Part shown: positions 9,450 through 17,552 of the stretch, piece after piece
Layout of the letters: each line of letters starts with the position of its first letter
How positions within the stretch are numbered: position 1 is the first letter of the stretch
From: Rhodovulum tesquicola
GTDB taxonomy: Bacteria; Pseudomonadota; Alphaproteobacteria; Rhodobacterales; Rhodobacteraceae
Direction: 5' to 3'
NCBI RefSeq assembly: GCF_024128855.1
Contig: NZ_JAMYDV010000001.1
Location: forward strand, 352,972-416,971
DNA: 64,000 bases
Made by a program: the position numbers and the translations under genes
Notes under the pieces: model-generated
Seen by the model: only the letters and a program-made list of their open reading frames with translations
Told to the model about the DNA's origin: nothing
Database searches by the model: none

Positions 9450-10306
9450 GATGCGGGCCCCGTCTGGACCGGCAGATCGCCATACATGCCCCATTCGGTC
9501 CAGGAGCCGTCGTAAAGCGCGTGGTCGCGATGGCCGATGCGCTCCAGCGCAAGGTTGACGATCGCGGCCGTCACGCCGGTGCCGCAGGAGGTGATTGCGG
9601 GCTTGCCCAGATCCACCCCCGCTGCAGCGAACACCGCGCGCAGGCTGTCGGGCGATTTCATCGTGCCGTCGGGATTCACAAGAGTCTCGTAATGGACATT
9701 GCGCGCGCCGGGGATATGCCCGCCTCGAACGCCCGGTCGCGGTTCGGGCTCGGTGCCGGCGAAACGGCCCGGGCTGCGGGCGTCCAGGATGGCGTGATCG
9801 CCGAGTTTCGAGGCTGCCGCGACCTCGGTGACATCCTTGACCAGTTGGGCCTGGCGCTGGACCGTCATGTGCCGGTCGCGCATCACGGGGGGCATGTTCT
9901 CGACCGGGCGCCCCTCGGACTGCCATTTCGGCAGGCCGCCATCCAGCACCGCCACATCGGTCTTGCCCATCAGCCGGAAGGTCCACCAGACCCGCGGCGC
10001 CGAATAGATGCCAGCGCCGTCATAGACCACGACATGATGCCCGTCGCCCACGCCCATCGCGCGCATGCGGGCGATGAACTTCTCGACCGGGGGCGCCATG
10101 TGCGGCAGGTCCGAGCGCAGATCCGCGATCTCGTCGATATCGAAGAACCGCGCGCCGGGGATATGGGCGGCGGCGTACTCGGCACGCGGGTTCCGCCCGG
10201 CGCCGAGCAGGTACCACGAGGCGTCCAGGACGCGCAGGTCCGGGTCCTTCAGATGCGCCGCCAGCCATTCGGTCGAGACCAACGTCGTCGGATCGTCACA
10301 GCCCAT
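9443..10306 (-). CDS. sseA: 3-mercaptopyruvate/thiosulfate sulfurtransferase
   Basis: 287 residues from the ATG at 10306 (an alternative start 24 bases upstream exists). Two tandem rhodanese domains: the inactive first one (about 10-135) and the catalytic second one with the active loop SCGTGVTA (Cys241). SseA-type enzymes take sulfane sulfur from 3-mercaptopyruvate and pass it to thiols or cyanide. GTGVTA in place of the common GSGVTA is a mild variation. No signal peptide, so cytoplasmic. Located directly upstream of, and overlapping, the aminotransferase gene. Confidence 0.92.
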   Translation of the reverse strand: MGCDDPTTLVSTEWLAAHLKDPDLRVLDASWYLLGAGRNPRAEYAAAHIPGARFFDIDEIADLRSDLPHMAPPVEKFIARMRAMGVGDGHHVVVYDGAGIYSAPRVWWTFRLMGKTDVAVLDGGLPKWQSEGRPVENMPPVMRDRHMTVQRQAQLVKDVTEVAAASKLGDHAILDARSPGRFAGTEPEPRPGVRGGHIPGARNVHYETLVNPDGTMKSPDSLRAVFAAAGVDLGKPAITSCGTGVTAAIVNLALERIGHRDHALYDGSWTEWGMYGDLPVQTGPASC

Positions 10307-10370
10307 GAACCCCTCCGCCTCGCGCAGCACCGGATTCCCTTAGAACGGTGTTGTCCGGCTGGCAAGGCGC

Positions 10371-10847
10371 TCAGCCGTGATGCTTGAGCAGGCGCTGTTT
10401 CTGCCGCTGCCAGTCCCGCTTGGCCTCGGTCGCGCGCTTGTCCTCGGTCTTCTTGCCCTTTGCGATGCCGATCTTCAGCTTGGCCACGCCCTTGTGGTTG
10501 AAATAGAGCACCAGCGGGACCAGCGTGTAGCCCTTGCGCTGGGTGTCCGACCAGAGCCGGGCCAGTTCCTTGCGGCTGACCAGCAGCTTGCGGCGGCGCC
10601 GTTCCTCGTGGCCCCAGGTCTTGGCCTGTTCATAGGGCGGAATATAGCCGTTGATCAGCCACAGCTCGCCATTCTCGACGCTGGCATAGCTTTCGGCGAT
10701 GTTGGCGCCGTTCTCGCGCAGGGACTTGACCTCGGATCCCTGTAGGATGATCCCGCATTCCAGATCGTCCTCGATCGCGTAATCGTAGCGCGCGCGCCGG
10801 TTCTCGGCGATCACCTTGTAGTTCGGGTCGGTTTTCGGTTTGGCCAT
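10371..10847 (-). CDS. smpB: SsrA-binding protein SmpB
   Basis: 158 residues from the ATG at 10847. Conserved features: [60 protein letters not shown] and the basic C-terminal tail [20 protein letters not shown]. SmpB carries tmRNA to stalled ribosomes (trans-translation). Only SmpB is seen; the tmRNA gene, split in alphaproteobacteria, was not found in this window. A longer frame upstream of 10847 lacks SmpB homology and was not used. Confidence 0.96.
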   Translation of the reverse strand: MAKPKTDPNYKVIAENRRARYDYAIEDDLECGIILQGSEVKSLRENGANIAESYASVENGELWLINGYIPPYEQAKTWGHEERRRRKLLVSRKELARLWSDTQRKGYTLVPLVLYFNHKGVAKLKIGIAKGKKTEDKRATEAKRDWQRQKQRLLKHHG

Positions 10848-11402
10848 GGTGCAGCGCATATAGGCGAAACCGGCCCCGGGGGGAAGCGGCCGGAGCCGCG
10901 GGTGAGTCGCGGCGCGGATCCGTGGGATTCGCCCCGAATTTTCGTCACAGGCCCCGAAAATTGGCCGGAAACGGTTTGTTCGCGGTTCGTGAACAGTAGA
11001 AAGGTGGCGGAATGGCCATGATCCATTGTTCTGGCAAAGGTGACGGATTCCGGGCTTTCCCAAAGCCAGCCCTGACTTTTCGACAGGTTGCGGCGTCGAA
11101 TTGTTCCCTGACCGTGGACAGAGGAGAAAACGCCTTTCGCGCTTTGTGGACGCTGCGTCACCAAAGCTCCACAAAGCTGCGGGACTCCACCCGAGTGTTG
11201 ACCTATTCCGGGAGCCTAGTCACCCGCGGATCGACGGTGTCGGTCCTGCGTAAGGGTCCCTCAGGGTCCGTAACCAGTGGTGTGGTTGCTTGGGGTGCAC
11301 GGGCCCTCGGGTTGTTCAGGCCCGTGCACCCCAACGCAGTCCGCCGCGCGCCCGTCCCGGGCGGCGGTCGGGATGCAGCGGCCGCCCGTTTGAGGTCAGG
11401 CG
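10848..11402. other. 555-bp intergenic region with two inverted repeats
   Basis: No convincing protein gene lies here, although frames are open by GC bias. It holds a 10-bp inverted repeat GCTTTGTGGA (11141-11150) / TCCACAAAGC (11168-11177) and a long perfect hairpin at 11290-11334, listed separately. It separates smpB (leftward) from the Hint-domain gene (rightward), so promoters for both must be inside. No rRNA, tRNA, SRP RNA or tmRNA pattern was recognised. Confidence 0.6.
11290..11334 (+). ncRNA. Long perfect hairpin, candidate structured RNA or leader element
   Basis: A 16-bp uninterrupted stem (TTGGGGTGCACGGGCC / GGCCCGTGCACCCCAA) with a 13-base loop. No T-run follows on the plus strand, so it is not an ordinary intrinsic terminator. 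It ends 68 bases before the ATG of the Hint-domain gene, which would place it in that transcript's leader. It may be the 3-prime end of a small RNA, a leader structure or a protein-binding palindrome. Confidence 0.35.
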
Positions 11403-11924
11403 ATGTCCGACCAGTCTTCGCTTCGGGGCGCTTGCGACCCGGCCAACGCCCCGCAGGACATGCGGCGGGCCTGGAGCTTGCCGGGATTCGGGCCGATGAC
11501 CCGCATCACCACCGAACTTGGCGATTTCCCGGCGCAGGCATTGCGCGTGGGCGACCGGGTGCGCACCCGTCGTGGTCCGTTCAAGCGGATCGTCTGGCTG
11601 GACCGGGTGGTGCTGGACGAGTCCTTCCTCGCCCACCATCCCGAGGCACAGCCGGTCCTGATCCGTCCCGGCGCCTTCGGCGCGGGCCTTCCTGCGCGCG
11701 AGGTCGTGGTCTCGCCCGCCCAGCGCATCCATCCGCCGCGGCCGCAGCCGGGAACGCGTGCGCAGCCCGCGGGTCGGCTGACCACGGGGCCGCGGATCAT
11801 GCGCAAGCCAGAGACGATCTTCACCTACACGCTGTTCCATTGTGACGAACTGGTGGACGTGCATGCCGAGGGTCTTTGGCTGCCGATCCCGCCGCGCGCG
11901 CCGCTGCCGACGGCAGAGGATTGA
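11403..11924 (+). CDS. Hint-domain (Hedgehog/intein-like) protein
   Basis: 173 residues. TRITTELGDFPAQALRVGD and RVRTRRGPFKRIVWLDRVVL resemble the N-terminal Hint block of the many Rhodobacterales Hint_2-type proteins, and REVVVSPAQRIHPPRPQ resembles the later S-P-x-H/Q-R-I block. The nucleophilic cysteine that would start a self-splicing intein is not present before TRITT, so splicing is unlikely. The function of these short stand-alone Hint proteins is not established. No signal peptide. Monocistronic by spacing, and preceded by a striking hairpin. Confidence 0.7.
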   Translation: MSDQSSLRGACDPANAPQDMRRAWSLPGFGPMTRITTELGDFPAQALRVGDRVRTRRGPFKRIVWLDRVVLDESFLAHHPEAQPVLIRPGAFGAGLPAREVVVSPAQRIHPPRPQPGTRAQPAGRLTTGPRIMRKPETIFTYTLFHCDELVDVHAEGLWLPIPPRAPLPTAED

Positions 11925-12016
11925 ACGCCCGGCGCGGCGGTCTACCCTTCCACAAGCGGGGAAAGCGTCAGAGGATTGCCGCAAACCGCCATTTCCAGAA
12001 AGGGAGGAGTCCGACC

Positions 12017-12454
12017 ATGATCGCCGTTCCATCCATCCGTTTCGCCAGCCTTCTGCTTGCCGCTTCGCTGGCCCTGCCCGCCGCGGCCCAGGACCGCACG
12101 CCCGCGCCAGAGGGCGCGCGCGCCTACATCATCGCGCCGGCAGAGGGTGCAACCGTGTCGAACCCGGTGACGATCCGCTTCGGCCTCGATGGGATGGGGG
12201 TCGCTCCGGCCGGAATCGACCACATGGGCACCGGCCATCACCACCTGATCATCAATGTGCCCCAGGAGGGCTATGATTTCTCGGTCGCGGTGCCCGCAGA
12301 CGACAACCATATCCATTTCGGCGGTGGCCAGACCGAGGTCACGCTGGACCTGCCCGCAGGCACGCATACGCTTTGGTTGCTGCTGGGCGATGCCGCGCAC
12401 CTGCCGCATGATCCGCCGGTGATGTCCGAACCGGTCAGCGTGACGGTGGAGTGA
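12017..12454 (+). CDS. Secreted DUF4399 protein
   Basis: 145 residues from the ATG at 12017 with ribosome site AGGGAGGAG. A signal peptide ends near LPAAAQD. The mature domain has the DUF4399 pattern: EGATVSNPVTIRFGL, HHHLIIN, HFGGGQTEVTLDLPAGTHTL and LLGDAAHLPHDPPVMSE. The His-rich conserved positions suggest metal binding in the periplasm, but no function is established for the family. No operon partner is evident; the trmO remnant downstream is on the other strand. Confidence 0.85.
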   Translation: MIAVPSIRFASLLLAASLALPAAAQDRTPAPEGARAYIIAPAEGATVSNPVTIRFGLDGMGVAPAGIDHMGTGHHHLIINVPQEGYDFSVAVPADDNHIHFGGGQTEVTLDLPAGTHTLWLLLGDAAHLPHDPPVMSEPVSVTVE

Positions 12455-12489
12455 CCGGCTTCGCCCTGGCGGCGCATCGCGAAAGGCCG

Positions 12490-12971
12490 CTATCCGGCAT
12501 CGCCGGGCGGGATGTCGACGGTGCCAAGCCGGGGCTTGATGTCGAGAAGCGGTGTGCCGTCGAAGCAGTCGAGGGCGTCGATCCCGAACGTGGCGCGTTC
12601 GGGCTCAGCGCGGTGATGCGAACTATCGCCTGGGATATCGTGTTCGGCCGGTTCGGCGAGCGCAGCGCGAATGTGCCGCGCGGCGCCTAGACATGGCGCG
12701 GCGCCTGAACAAGCAGATCCCGCCGCGCCCTGGCCATCCAGTAGAGCAGGATCACCGGCTGGCCGACCGACAGGCCCGACAGCGCGGGGGCATAGGCGGG
12801 GTCGAGTTCGACGGTCGCCCTGCGCCCCGTTTCGCGTGCCCGGGCGATATTCCTGGGGCAGTCATCCGGTCCCCAGGGCGACCGGATGCGTCCGATCAGG
12901 CGCAGGCGCGGGCCGTCGGGCTCGAGGGCGTCCGCGAGCGCCACCTCGCCCGGGCGAAGCCCGCCCGCCAT
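12490..12971 (-). pseudogene. trmO: Broken TrmO/TsaA-family tRNA methyltransferase
   Basis: The ATG at 12971 lies 2 bp past the dapA stop. The first 95 codons read as the N-terminal part of the UPF0066/TrmO family (LIGRIRSPWGPDDCPRNIAR, LSGLSVGQPVILLYWM). The frame then meets TAG at 12687-12689. Immediately beyond, the same frame continues with family sequence (APRGTFALRSPNRPN, IVRITALSP), and after an apparent 1-base loss the neighbouring frame gives ATFGIDALDCFDGTPLLDIK, the C-terminal family signature. One nonsense change plus one frameshift points to a real pseudogene rather than one sequencing error. TrmO methylates t6A37 of some tRNAs. Confidence 0.8.
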
Positions 12972-12973
12972 GC

Positions 12974-13849
12974 CTAGTTCAACAGCCCAGCATGGCGCAT
13001 CGCCGCGTCGATCTTCGCGGCGGTGGCCACGGTCACGCCGACAAGCGGAGAGCGGACCTCGTTCTCGCATTTGCCAAGCCGCGACAGCGCATATTTCGCG
13101 CCTGCAACGCCCGGTTCGAGAAAGATCGCGATATGCAGCGGCATCAGGCGGTCCTGGATCTCCAGCGCCTTGCCGTAATCGCCCGCAAGCGTTGCCTCCT
13201 GGAACTCGGCGCACAGGCGGGGCGCCACATTCGCCGTGACCGAGATGCAGCCCCGCCCGCCATGCGCGTTGAAGCCCAGCGCGGTCCCATCCTCGCCCGA
13301 CAATTGCAGGAAATCCGGCCCGCAGGTGATCCGCTGCTTCGGCACGCGCGACAGATCGCCGGTGGCGTCCTTGACCCCGATGATGCGCGGCAGCTTCGCC
13401 AGTTCGCCCATCGTTTCGGGCATCATGTCGACGGCCGACCGGCCGGGAATGTTGTAGATGAGGATCGGCAGCGTGCAGCAGTCGTGCAGCGCGGTGAAAT
13501 GCGCGACCATGCCCGCCTGGGTCGGCTTGTTGTAATAGGGCGTGACCACCAGCGCGGCGTTTGCGCCCACGCGCTCGGCATGTTGCAGGAAGCGGATCGC
13601 CTCGACGGTGTTGTTCGACCCGGCCCCGGCGATCACGGGCGCGCGGCCATCGACGGCCTGCACGACCGCCTCGATCACCTGTTCATGCTCGGAATGCGAC
13701 AGCGTCGGGCTTTCGCCGGTGGTGCCGACCGGCACGAAGCCGTGGCTGCCCTCGTCGAGATGCCACTCGACCAGCCGTTTGAGCGTGTCGAGATCCAGCG
13801 CGCCGTCCTTGAACGGCGTCACCAGGGCGGGAAGGGACCCTTGAATCAT
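12974..13849 (-). CDS. dapA: 4-hydroxy-tetrahydrodipicolinate synthase
   Basis: 291 residues, full-length. [14 protein letters not shown], the active-site Tyr132 in YNIPGRS and the Schiff-base Lys160 in [10 protein letters not shown] are present. It condenses pyruvate with aspartate semialdehyde in lysine and diaminopimelate synthesis. Divergent from the lytic transglycosylase gene across about 170 bp. The usual alphaproteobacterial neighbour smpB lies 2 kb downstream on the same strand, with unrelated genes in between. Confidence 0.96.
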   Translation of the reverse strand: MIQGSLPALVTPFKDGALDLDTLKRLVEWHLDEGSHGFVPVGTTGESPTLSHSEHEQVIEAVVQAVDGRAPVIAGAGSNNTVEAIRFLQHAERVGANAALVVTPYYNKPTQAGMVAHFTALHDCCTLPILIYNIPGRSAVDMMPETMGELAKLPRIIGVKDATGDLSRVPKQRITCGPDFLQLSGEDGTALGFNAHGGRGCISVTANVAPRLCAEFQEATLAGDYGKALEIQDRLMPLHIAIFLEPGVAGAKYALSRLGKCENEVRSPLVGVTVATAAKIDAAMRHAGLLN

Positions 13850-14022
13850 GACACGCTCCTCTTGTTTCCGTGAATGTCCTTGGTTGGCCGTTGCGGGCGA
13901 GTCGTGCCCGGCATGGCGCGCCGGACCCTATAGCGCGACGGAGGGCTTGCCAAGTTTGTGAATTGCAGCTTGAGATCGCGCCGTGACACCTTTCCCCCGA
14001 ACCCGAGAAGCCCGGCACCCCG

Positions 14023-15948
14023 ATGCGCCTGACCGCCCTTAGCCTTCTGATCGCCCTTGCCGTCCCGACCGTGGCCAGCGCCGCCTCGCCGCTTGCGCGG
14101 GCCATGACCGAGGTCCGTGCCGACCGCTGGGAGGCCGCCTGGGCACAGGCCGCACCCGCCGGATCCGTCGCGCGCGACATCGTCACCTGGCGCTGGCTCA
14201 GGGCCGGGCAGGGGGAATTCGCCGATTACCTCGATTTCATCGCACGCAACCCCGACTGGCCGGGCCTGGCCCGCCTGCGCGCCGAGGGCGAGGCGAAGAT
14301 CCCCGCCGATGCCCATCCCGATCGGGTGATCGCGTTTTTCCGCGGCTCCGCGCCAACGACCGGCGCAGGCGCGCTGCGGCTGGTGCAGGCCCATGCCGCG
14401 CGCGGCGAGATGGCCGAGGCCCGCGCGCTGGCGCTGCGCGCCTGGCGCATGCTGCCGCTGTCCGAAGGGGCGCAGGACGAACTGTTGTCGCGGTTCCGCG
14501 ATCACCTGGCCGAGCACCATGTCGCGCGGTTGGACGAGATGCTGTGGCAGGGGCATTTCATCTCGGCCCGGCGCATGCTGCCGCTGGTGCCCGCGGGCTG
14601 GAAGGTGCTGGCCGAGGCGCGGATGGCGCTGCGCGAGGATGCGCCCGGGGTCGATACGCTGATCGCGCGGGTGCCCGCGGCGCTGAGCAACGATCCGGGT
14701 CTGGCGCATGAGCGGTTCGGCTGGCGCCAGCGCAAGGAACGCACGGCGGACGCGATTGCGCTGATCGAGGAACGCAGTGGCTCGGCCGCGGCATTGGGGA
14801 AGCCCGAGGAATGGGCAGGCGCGCGGCGTGCCTTTGTCCGGCAGTTGATGCGCGACGGCGATCCGGCGCGCGCCTACCGGATGGCCGCGCGCCACCATCT
14901 GGGCGGCGGTGCGGATTTCGCCGATCTGGAATGGCTGGCGGGCTTCATCGCGCTTCGCTACCTGAACAAGCCCGACGCAGCGCTTGGCCATTTCCGGACC
15001 CTTGAAACCGGGGTCGAGTCGCCGATCAGCTTGGCGCGCGCGGGCTACTGGCAGGGCCGGGCGCTTGAGGCGCTGGGCCGGCCGCAAGAGGCGAAGGCCG
15101 CCTATGCCAAGGCGGGGGCGCATCAGACCACCTATTACGGGCTGCTTGCCGCCGAGCGTGCGGGCCTGCCGATGGACCCGGCACTTGTCGGCAACGAGAC
15201 CTATCCGGACTGGCGCGACGCGCCCTGGGCGAACGGTTCGGTCCTGCGCGCGGCGCTGATGTTCCACGAGGCGGGCGAGCGCGCGCTGACCGAGATGTTC
15301 CTGACCCATCTGGCCGAAACCGCCGGTCCCAGGGGCCAGCGCCAGTTGGCCGGGCTGGCGCTGCGGCTGGGCGATCATCACGTCGCGCTCAGGATCGCCA
15401 AGGTGGCGGCGGGGCAGGGCAACGTGATGGTGGCGGCCTATTTCCCGCTCACCGATCTGGCGCGGGCGAAACATCCCGTTCCGACCGAACTGGTCAAGGC
15501 GATCGCCCGGCGCGAAAGCGAGTTCAATCCGGCGGCCATCAGCCCGGCCGGGGCGCGCGGGCTGATGCAGGTCATGCCCGGCACCGCCGAGGCGATGGCC
15601 GGGCGGCTGGGCATGAGCTATTCCAGCAAGGCGCTGACCTCGGACCCGGCCTATAACGCGCGGCTGGGGGCGGCCTATCTGGCCCATCTGGTCGAGGCAT
15701 TCGGCCCCAACCCGGTGCTGGTCGCGGCGTCCTATAATGCCGGGCCGAACCGCGCTCGCGCCTGGGTCACCGAACATGGCGACCCGCGTTCGGCTGGGGT
15801 CGATGTGGTGGACTGGATCGAGCTGATCCCCTTCCGCGAGACACGCAATTACGTCATGCGGGTGGCTGAATCGTTGCCCGTTTACCGCGCGCGGCTATCG
15901 GGCCGGACCGAACCGATCCGGCTGTCACAGGAGTTGAAGGCGCGGTGA
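14023..15948 (+). CDS. Soluble lytic murein transglycosylase
   Basis: 641 residues. A signal peptide (ending about VASAAS) precedes a long alpha-helical, TPR-like U-domain (about 25-470) and a C-terminal GH23 domain. The catalytic region AIARRESEFNPAAISPAGA contains the glutamate near residue 498, followed by RGLMQVMPGTAEAMA and VAASYNAGPNRARAW. It cleaves glycan strands to 1,6-anhydro products in the periplasm (Slt70-like). Divergent from dapA. Confidence 0.93.
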   Translation: MRLTALSLLIALAVPTVASAASPLARAMTEVRADRWEAAWAQAAPAGSVARDIVTWRWLRAGQGEFADYLDFIARNPDWPGLARLRAEGEAKIPADAHPDRVIAFFRGSAPTTGAGALRLVQAHAARGEMAEARALALRAWRMLPLSEGAQDELLSRFRDHLAEHHVARLDEMLWQGHFISARRMLPLVPAGWKVLAEARMALREDAPGVDTLIARVPAALSNDPGLAHERFGWRQRKERTADAIALIEERSGSAAALGKPEEWAGARRAFVRQLMRDGDPARAYRMAARHHLGGGADFADLEWLAGFIALRYLNKPDAALGHFRTLETGVESPISLARAGYWQGRALEALGRPQEAKAAYAKAGAHQTTYYGLLAAERAGLPMDPALVGNETYPDWRDAPWANGSVLRAALMFHEAGERALTEMFLTHLAETAGPRGQRQLAGLALRLGDHHVALRIAKVAAGQGNVMVAAYFPLTDLARAKHPVPTELVKAIARRESEFNPAAISPAGARGLMQVMPGTAEAMAGRLGMSYSSKALTSDPAYNARLGAAYLAHLVEAFGPNPVLVAASYNAGPNRARAWVTEHGDPRSAGVDVVDWIELIPFRETRNYVMRVAESLPVYRARLSGRTEPIRLSQELKAR

Positions 15949-15955
15949 GGGGCTG

Positions 15956-16822
15956 TCATGCCCGCTGCCGCTCGCGCCAGAGCGTGAACAGGCCCGCCGC
16001 AACCACGATCACGGCCCCCAGCGCGACATTGGGTGCCAGCGTCTCGCCGAAGACGGTGATCCCCAGCACGGTGACGAAGACGAGTTGCAGATAGGCAAAG
16101 GGCTGCACGGCGCTGGCCTCTGCCACCTCATAGGCCTTGATCAGCAGGTAATGTGCGGTTGCCCCGGTGACGCAAAGCGCCGCCATCCAGCCCCAGTCGC
16201 GCGGTGCCATCGGCTCCCAGAACCAAACCCCGACGGCGGTCATCGCCACCGCGCCGATGGTGCCCGTCCAGAAAAAGCTGGTCGCCGCGCTGTCGGTGCG
16301 CCCGACCAGCCGGGTCAGCAGCCCGTAAAGTGCGAACATGAAGGCGGCCGCCAGCGGGATCAGCGCGGCAGGCGAGAACACCCGGAAGCCCGGTTGCAGG
16401 ATCACCAGAACGCCCACGAACCCCAATCCGATCGCGACCCAGCGCCGCCAGCCGACCCGCTCGCCCAGCACCGGCCCCGAGAGTGCCGCGACCAGCAGCG
16501 GGTAGCAGGTAAAGACCGCGTGGCTTTCGACCAGACCCAGAGCCACGAAACCTGCCACCATCACGCAGATCTCGGCGGCCAGCAGCAGCCCGCGGAATGC
16601 CTGAAGATAGGGTCGCCTTGTCGCCGCGGCGGCGCGGATGCCGCCGGCCTTGCGCGCGGCGATGGCGATCACGAAGGCGGCGAAGAACCAGTAGCGGATC
16701 ATCACCACCATCAGCACGTTGTATTCCCCGGCCAGATGGCGCGAGAGCCCGTCCTGCATCGCAAAGACAAAGGTCGTGGCGACCATCAGCAGGATGCCGA
16801 GGCGGGTGTTCTGCTCGGTCAC
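15956..16822 (-). CDS. DMT-superfamily (EamA) transporter
   Basis: 288 residues from a GTG start whose GTGA overlaps the stop of mnmD. About ten hydrophobic segments form two EamA repeats; the first begins LGILLMVATTFVFAMQD, and the second includes IPLAAAFMFALYGLLTRL. It is an inner-membrane drug/metabolite transporter with no readable substrate. Arrangement of mnmD followed by an EamA gene suggests co-transcription only. Confidence 0.88.
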   Translation of the reverse strand: MTEQNTRLGILLMVATTFVFAMQDGLSRHLAGEYNVLMVVMIRYWFFAAFVIAIAARKAGGIRAAAATRRPYLQAFRGLLLAAEICVMVAGFVALGLVESHAVFTCYPLLVAALSGPVLGERVGWRRWVAIGLGFVGVLVILQPGFRVFSPAALIPLAAAFMFALYGLLTRLVGRTDSAATSFFWTGTIGAVAMTAVGVWFWEPMAPRDWGWMAALCVTGATAHYLLIKAYEVAEASAVQPFAYLQLVFVTVLGITVFGETLAPNVALGAVIVVAAGLFTLWRERQRA

Positions 16823-17496
16823 GCCGGGCGCCTTGCGACGGTCATGTGCCGCTTGCGGCCAAAGCCCGGGCGGCGGTCGACGGCAAACCCCGCCTCGGCC
16901 AACGCGCGCCGCACCGCACCTGCCGCGCTGTAGGTCGCGGCGGTGCCGCCCGGTGCGGTATGTGCGGCGACCTCGGCCAGCAGGTCGGGCGCCCAGAGTT
17001 CGGGGTTCTTCGCGGGGGCAAAGCCGTCCAGGAACCAGGCATCGGCCCGGCCCGTCCAGTGCGGCAGGGTTTCGCGGGCATCGCCGATCACGATCTCGGC
17101 TTCCAGATCGTCGGTGCGGATCGTCCGCGCCCCCCTCGCCCATGCCGCCAGCAGCGGCCCCGCGACTGCATGCGCCTCGGGGAAGGCCGACAGCGCGCGG
17201 TCCATCTGGTCCGCGTCCATGGGAAACGCCTCGAAACTGGTGAACCTCAATGGCCCAGCCACCCCGGCCGCACGCCATGCGATCAGCGCGGCCAGCAGGT
17301 TCAGCCCCGTCCCGAAGCCCAGTTCCGCGATGTGAAAGCCGGGCCGGAACCGCGCGGGCAGCTCGTTGCTCGCCAGAAAGACATGGCGCGTTTCGGCCAG
17401 CCCGTTGCCCAGCGAGAAATAGGGATCATCGAACCGCGCCGAGACCGGCACGCCTTCGGCCGTCCACGAGATGTCGGCGTGCTGGCCTTGCATCAT
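16819..17496 (-). CDS. mnmD: tRNA mnm5s2U34 methyltransferase MnmD (stand-alone)
   Basis: 225 residues from the ATG at 17496; an earlier frame start at 17559 would overlap the divergent gene. The DUF752/MnmC N-domain signatures are present: PVSARFDDPYFSLGNGLAET, HIAELGFGTGLNLLA (SAM site) and AWFLDGFAPAKNPELW. It methylates nm5s2U34 to mnm5s2U34 in tRNA. In enterobacteria this domain is fused to an FAD oxidase; here it is separate, and a DAO-type FAD protein is encoded divergently 56 bp away. Confidence 0.9.
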   Translation of the reverse strand: MMQGQHADISWTAEGVPVSARFDDPYFSLGNGLAETRHVFLASNELPARFRPGFHIAELGFGTGLNLLAALIAWRAAGVAGPLRFTSFEAFPMDADQMDRALSAFPEAHAVAGPLLAAWARGARTIRTDDLEAEIVIGDARETLPHWTGRADAWFLDGFAPAKNPELWAPDLLAEVAAHTAPGGTAATYSAAGAVRRALAEAGFAVDRRPGFGRKRHMTVARRPA

Positions 17497-17552
17497 GTCT
17501 TGCCCTAGACCCCCGGTGATCCGAAGCGCGAGAATGGGGAAGGGCGCGGGCA

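Noticed and set aside
10977-10995. TGTTC...GAACA inverted repeat upstream of smpB, SOS-like
   Set aside because: Spacing does not fit the alphaproteobacterial LexA box GTTC-N7-GTTC and smpB is not an SOS gene.
11195-11225. TTGACC as a -35 element before the Hint gene
   Set aside because: No acceptable -10 hexamer at 16-18 bp spacing.
13846-15777. 643-codon minus-strand frame
   Set aside because: Antisense to the lytic transglycosylase with its intact GH23 motif.
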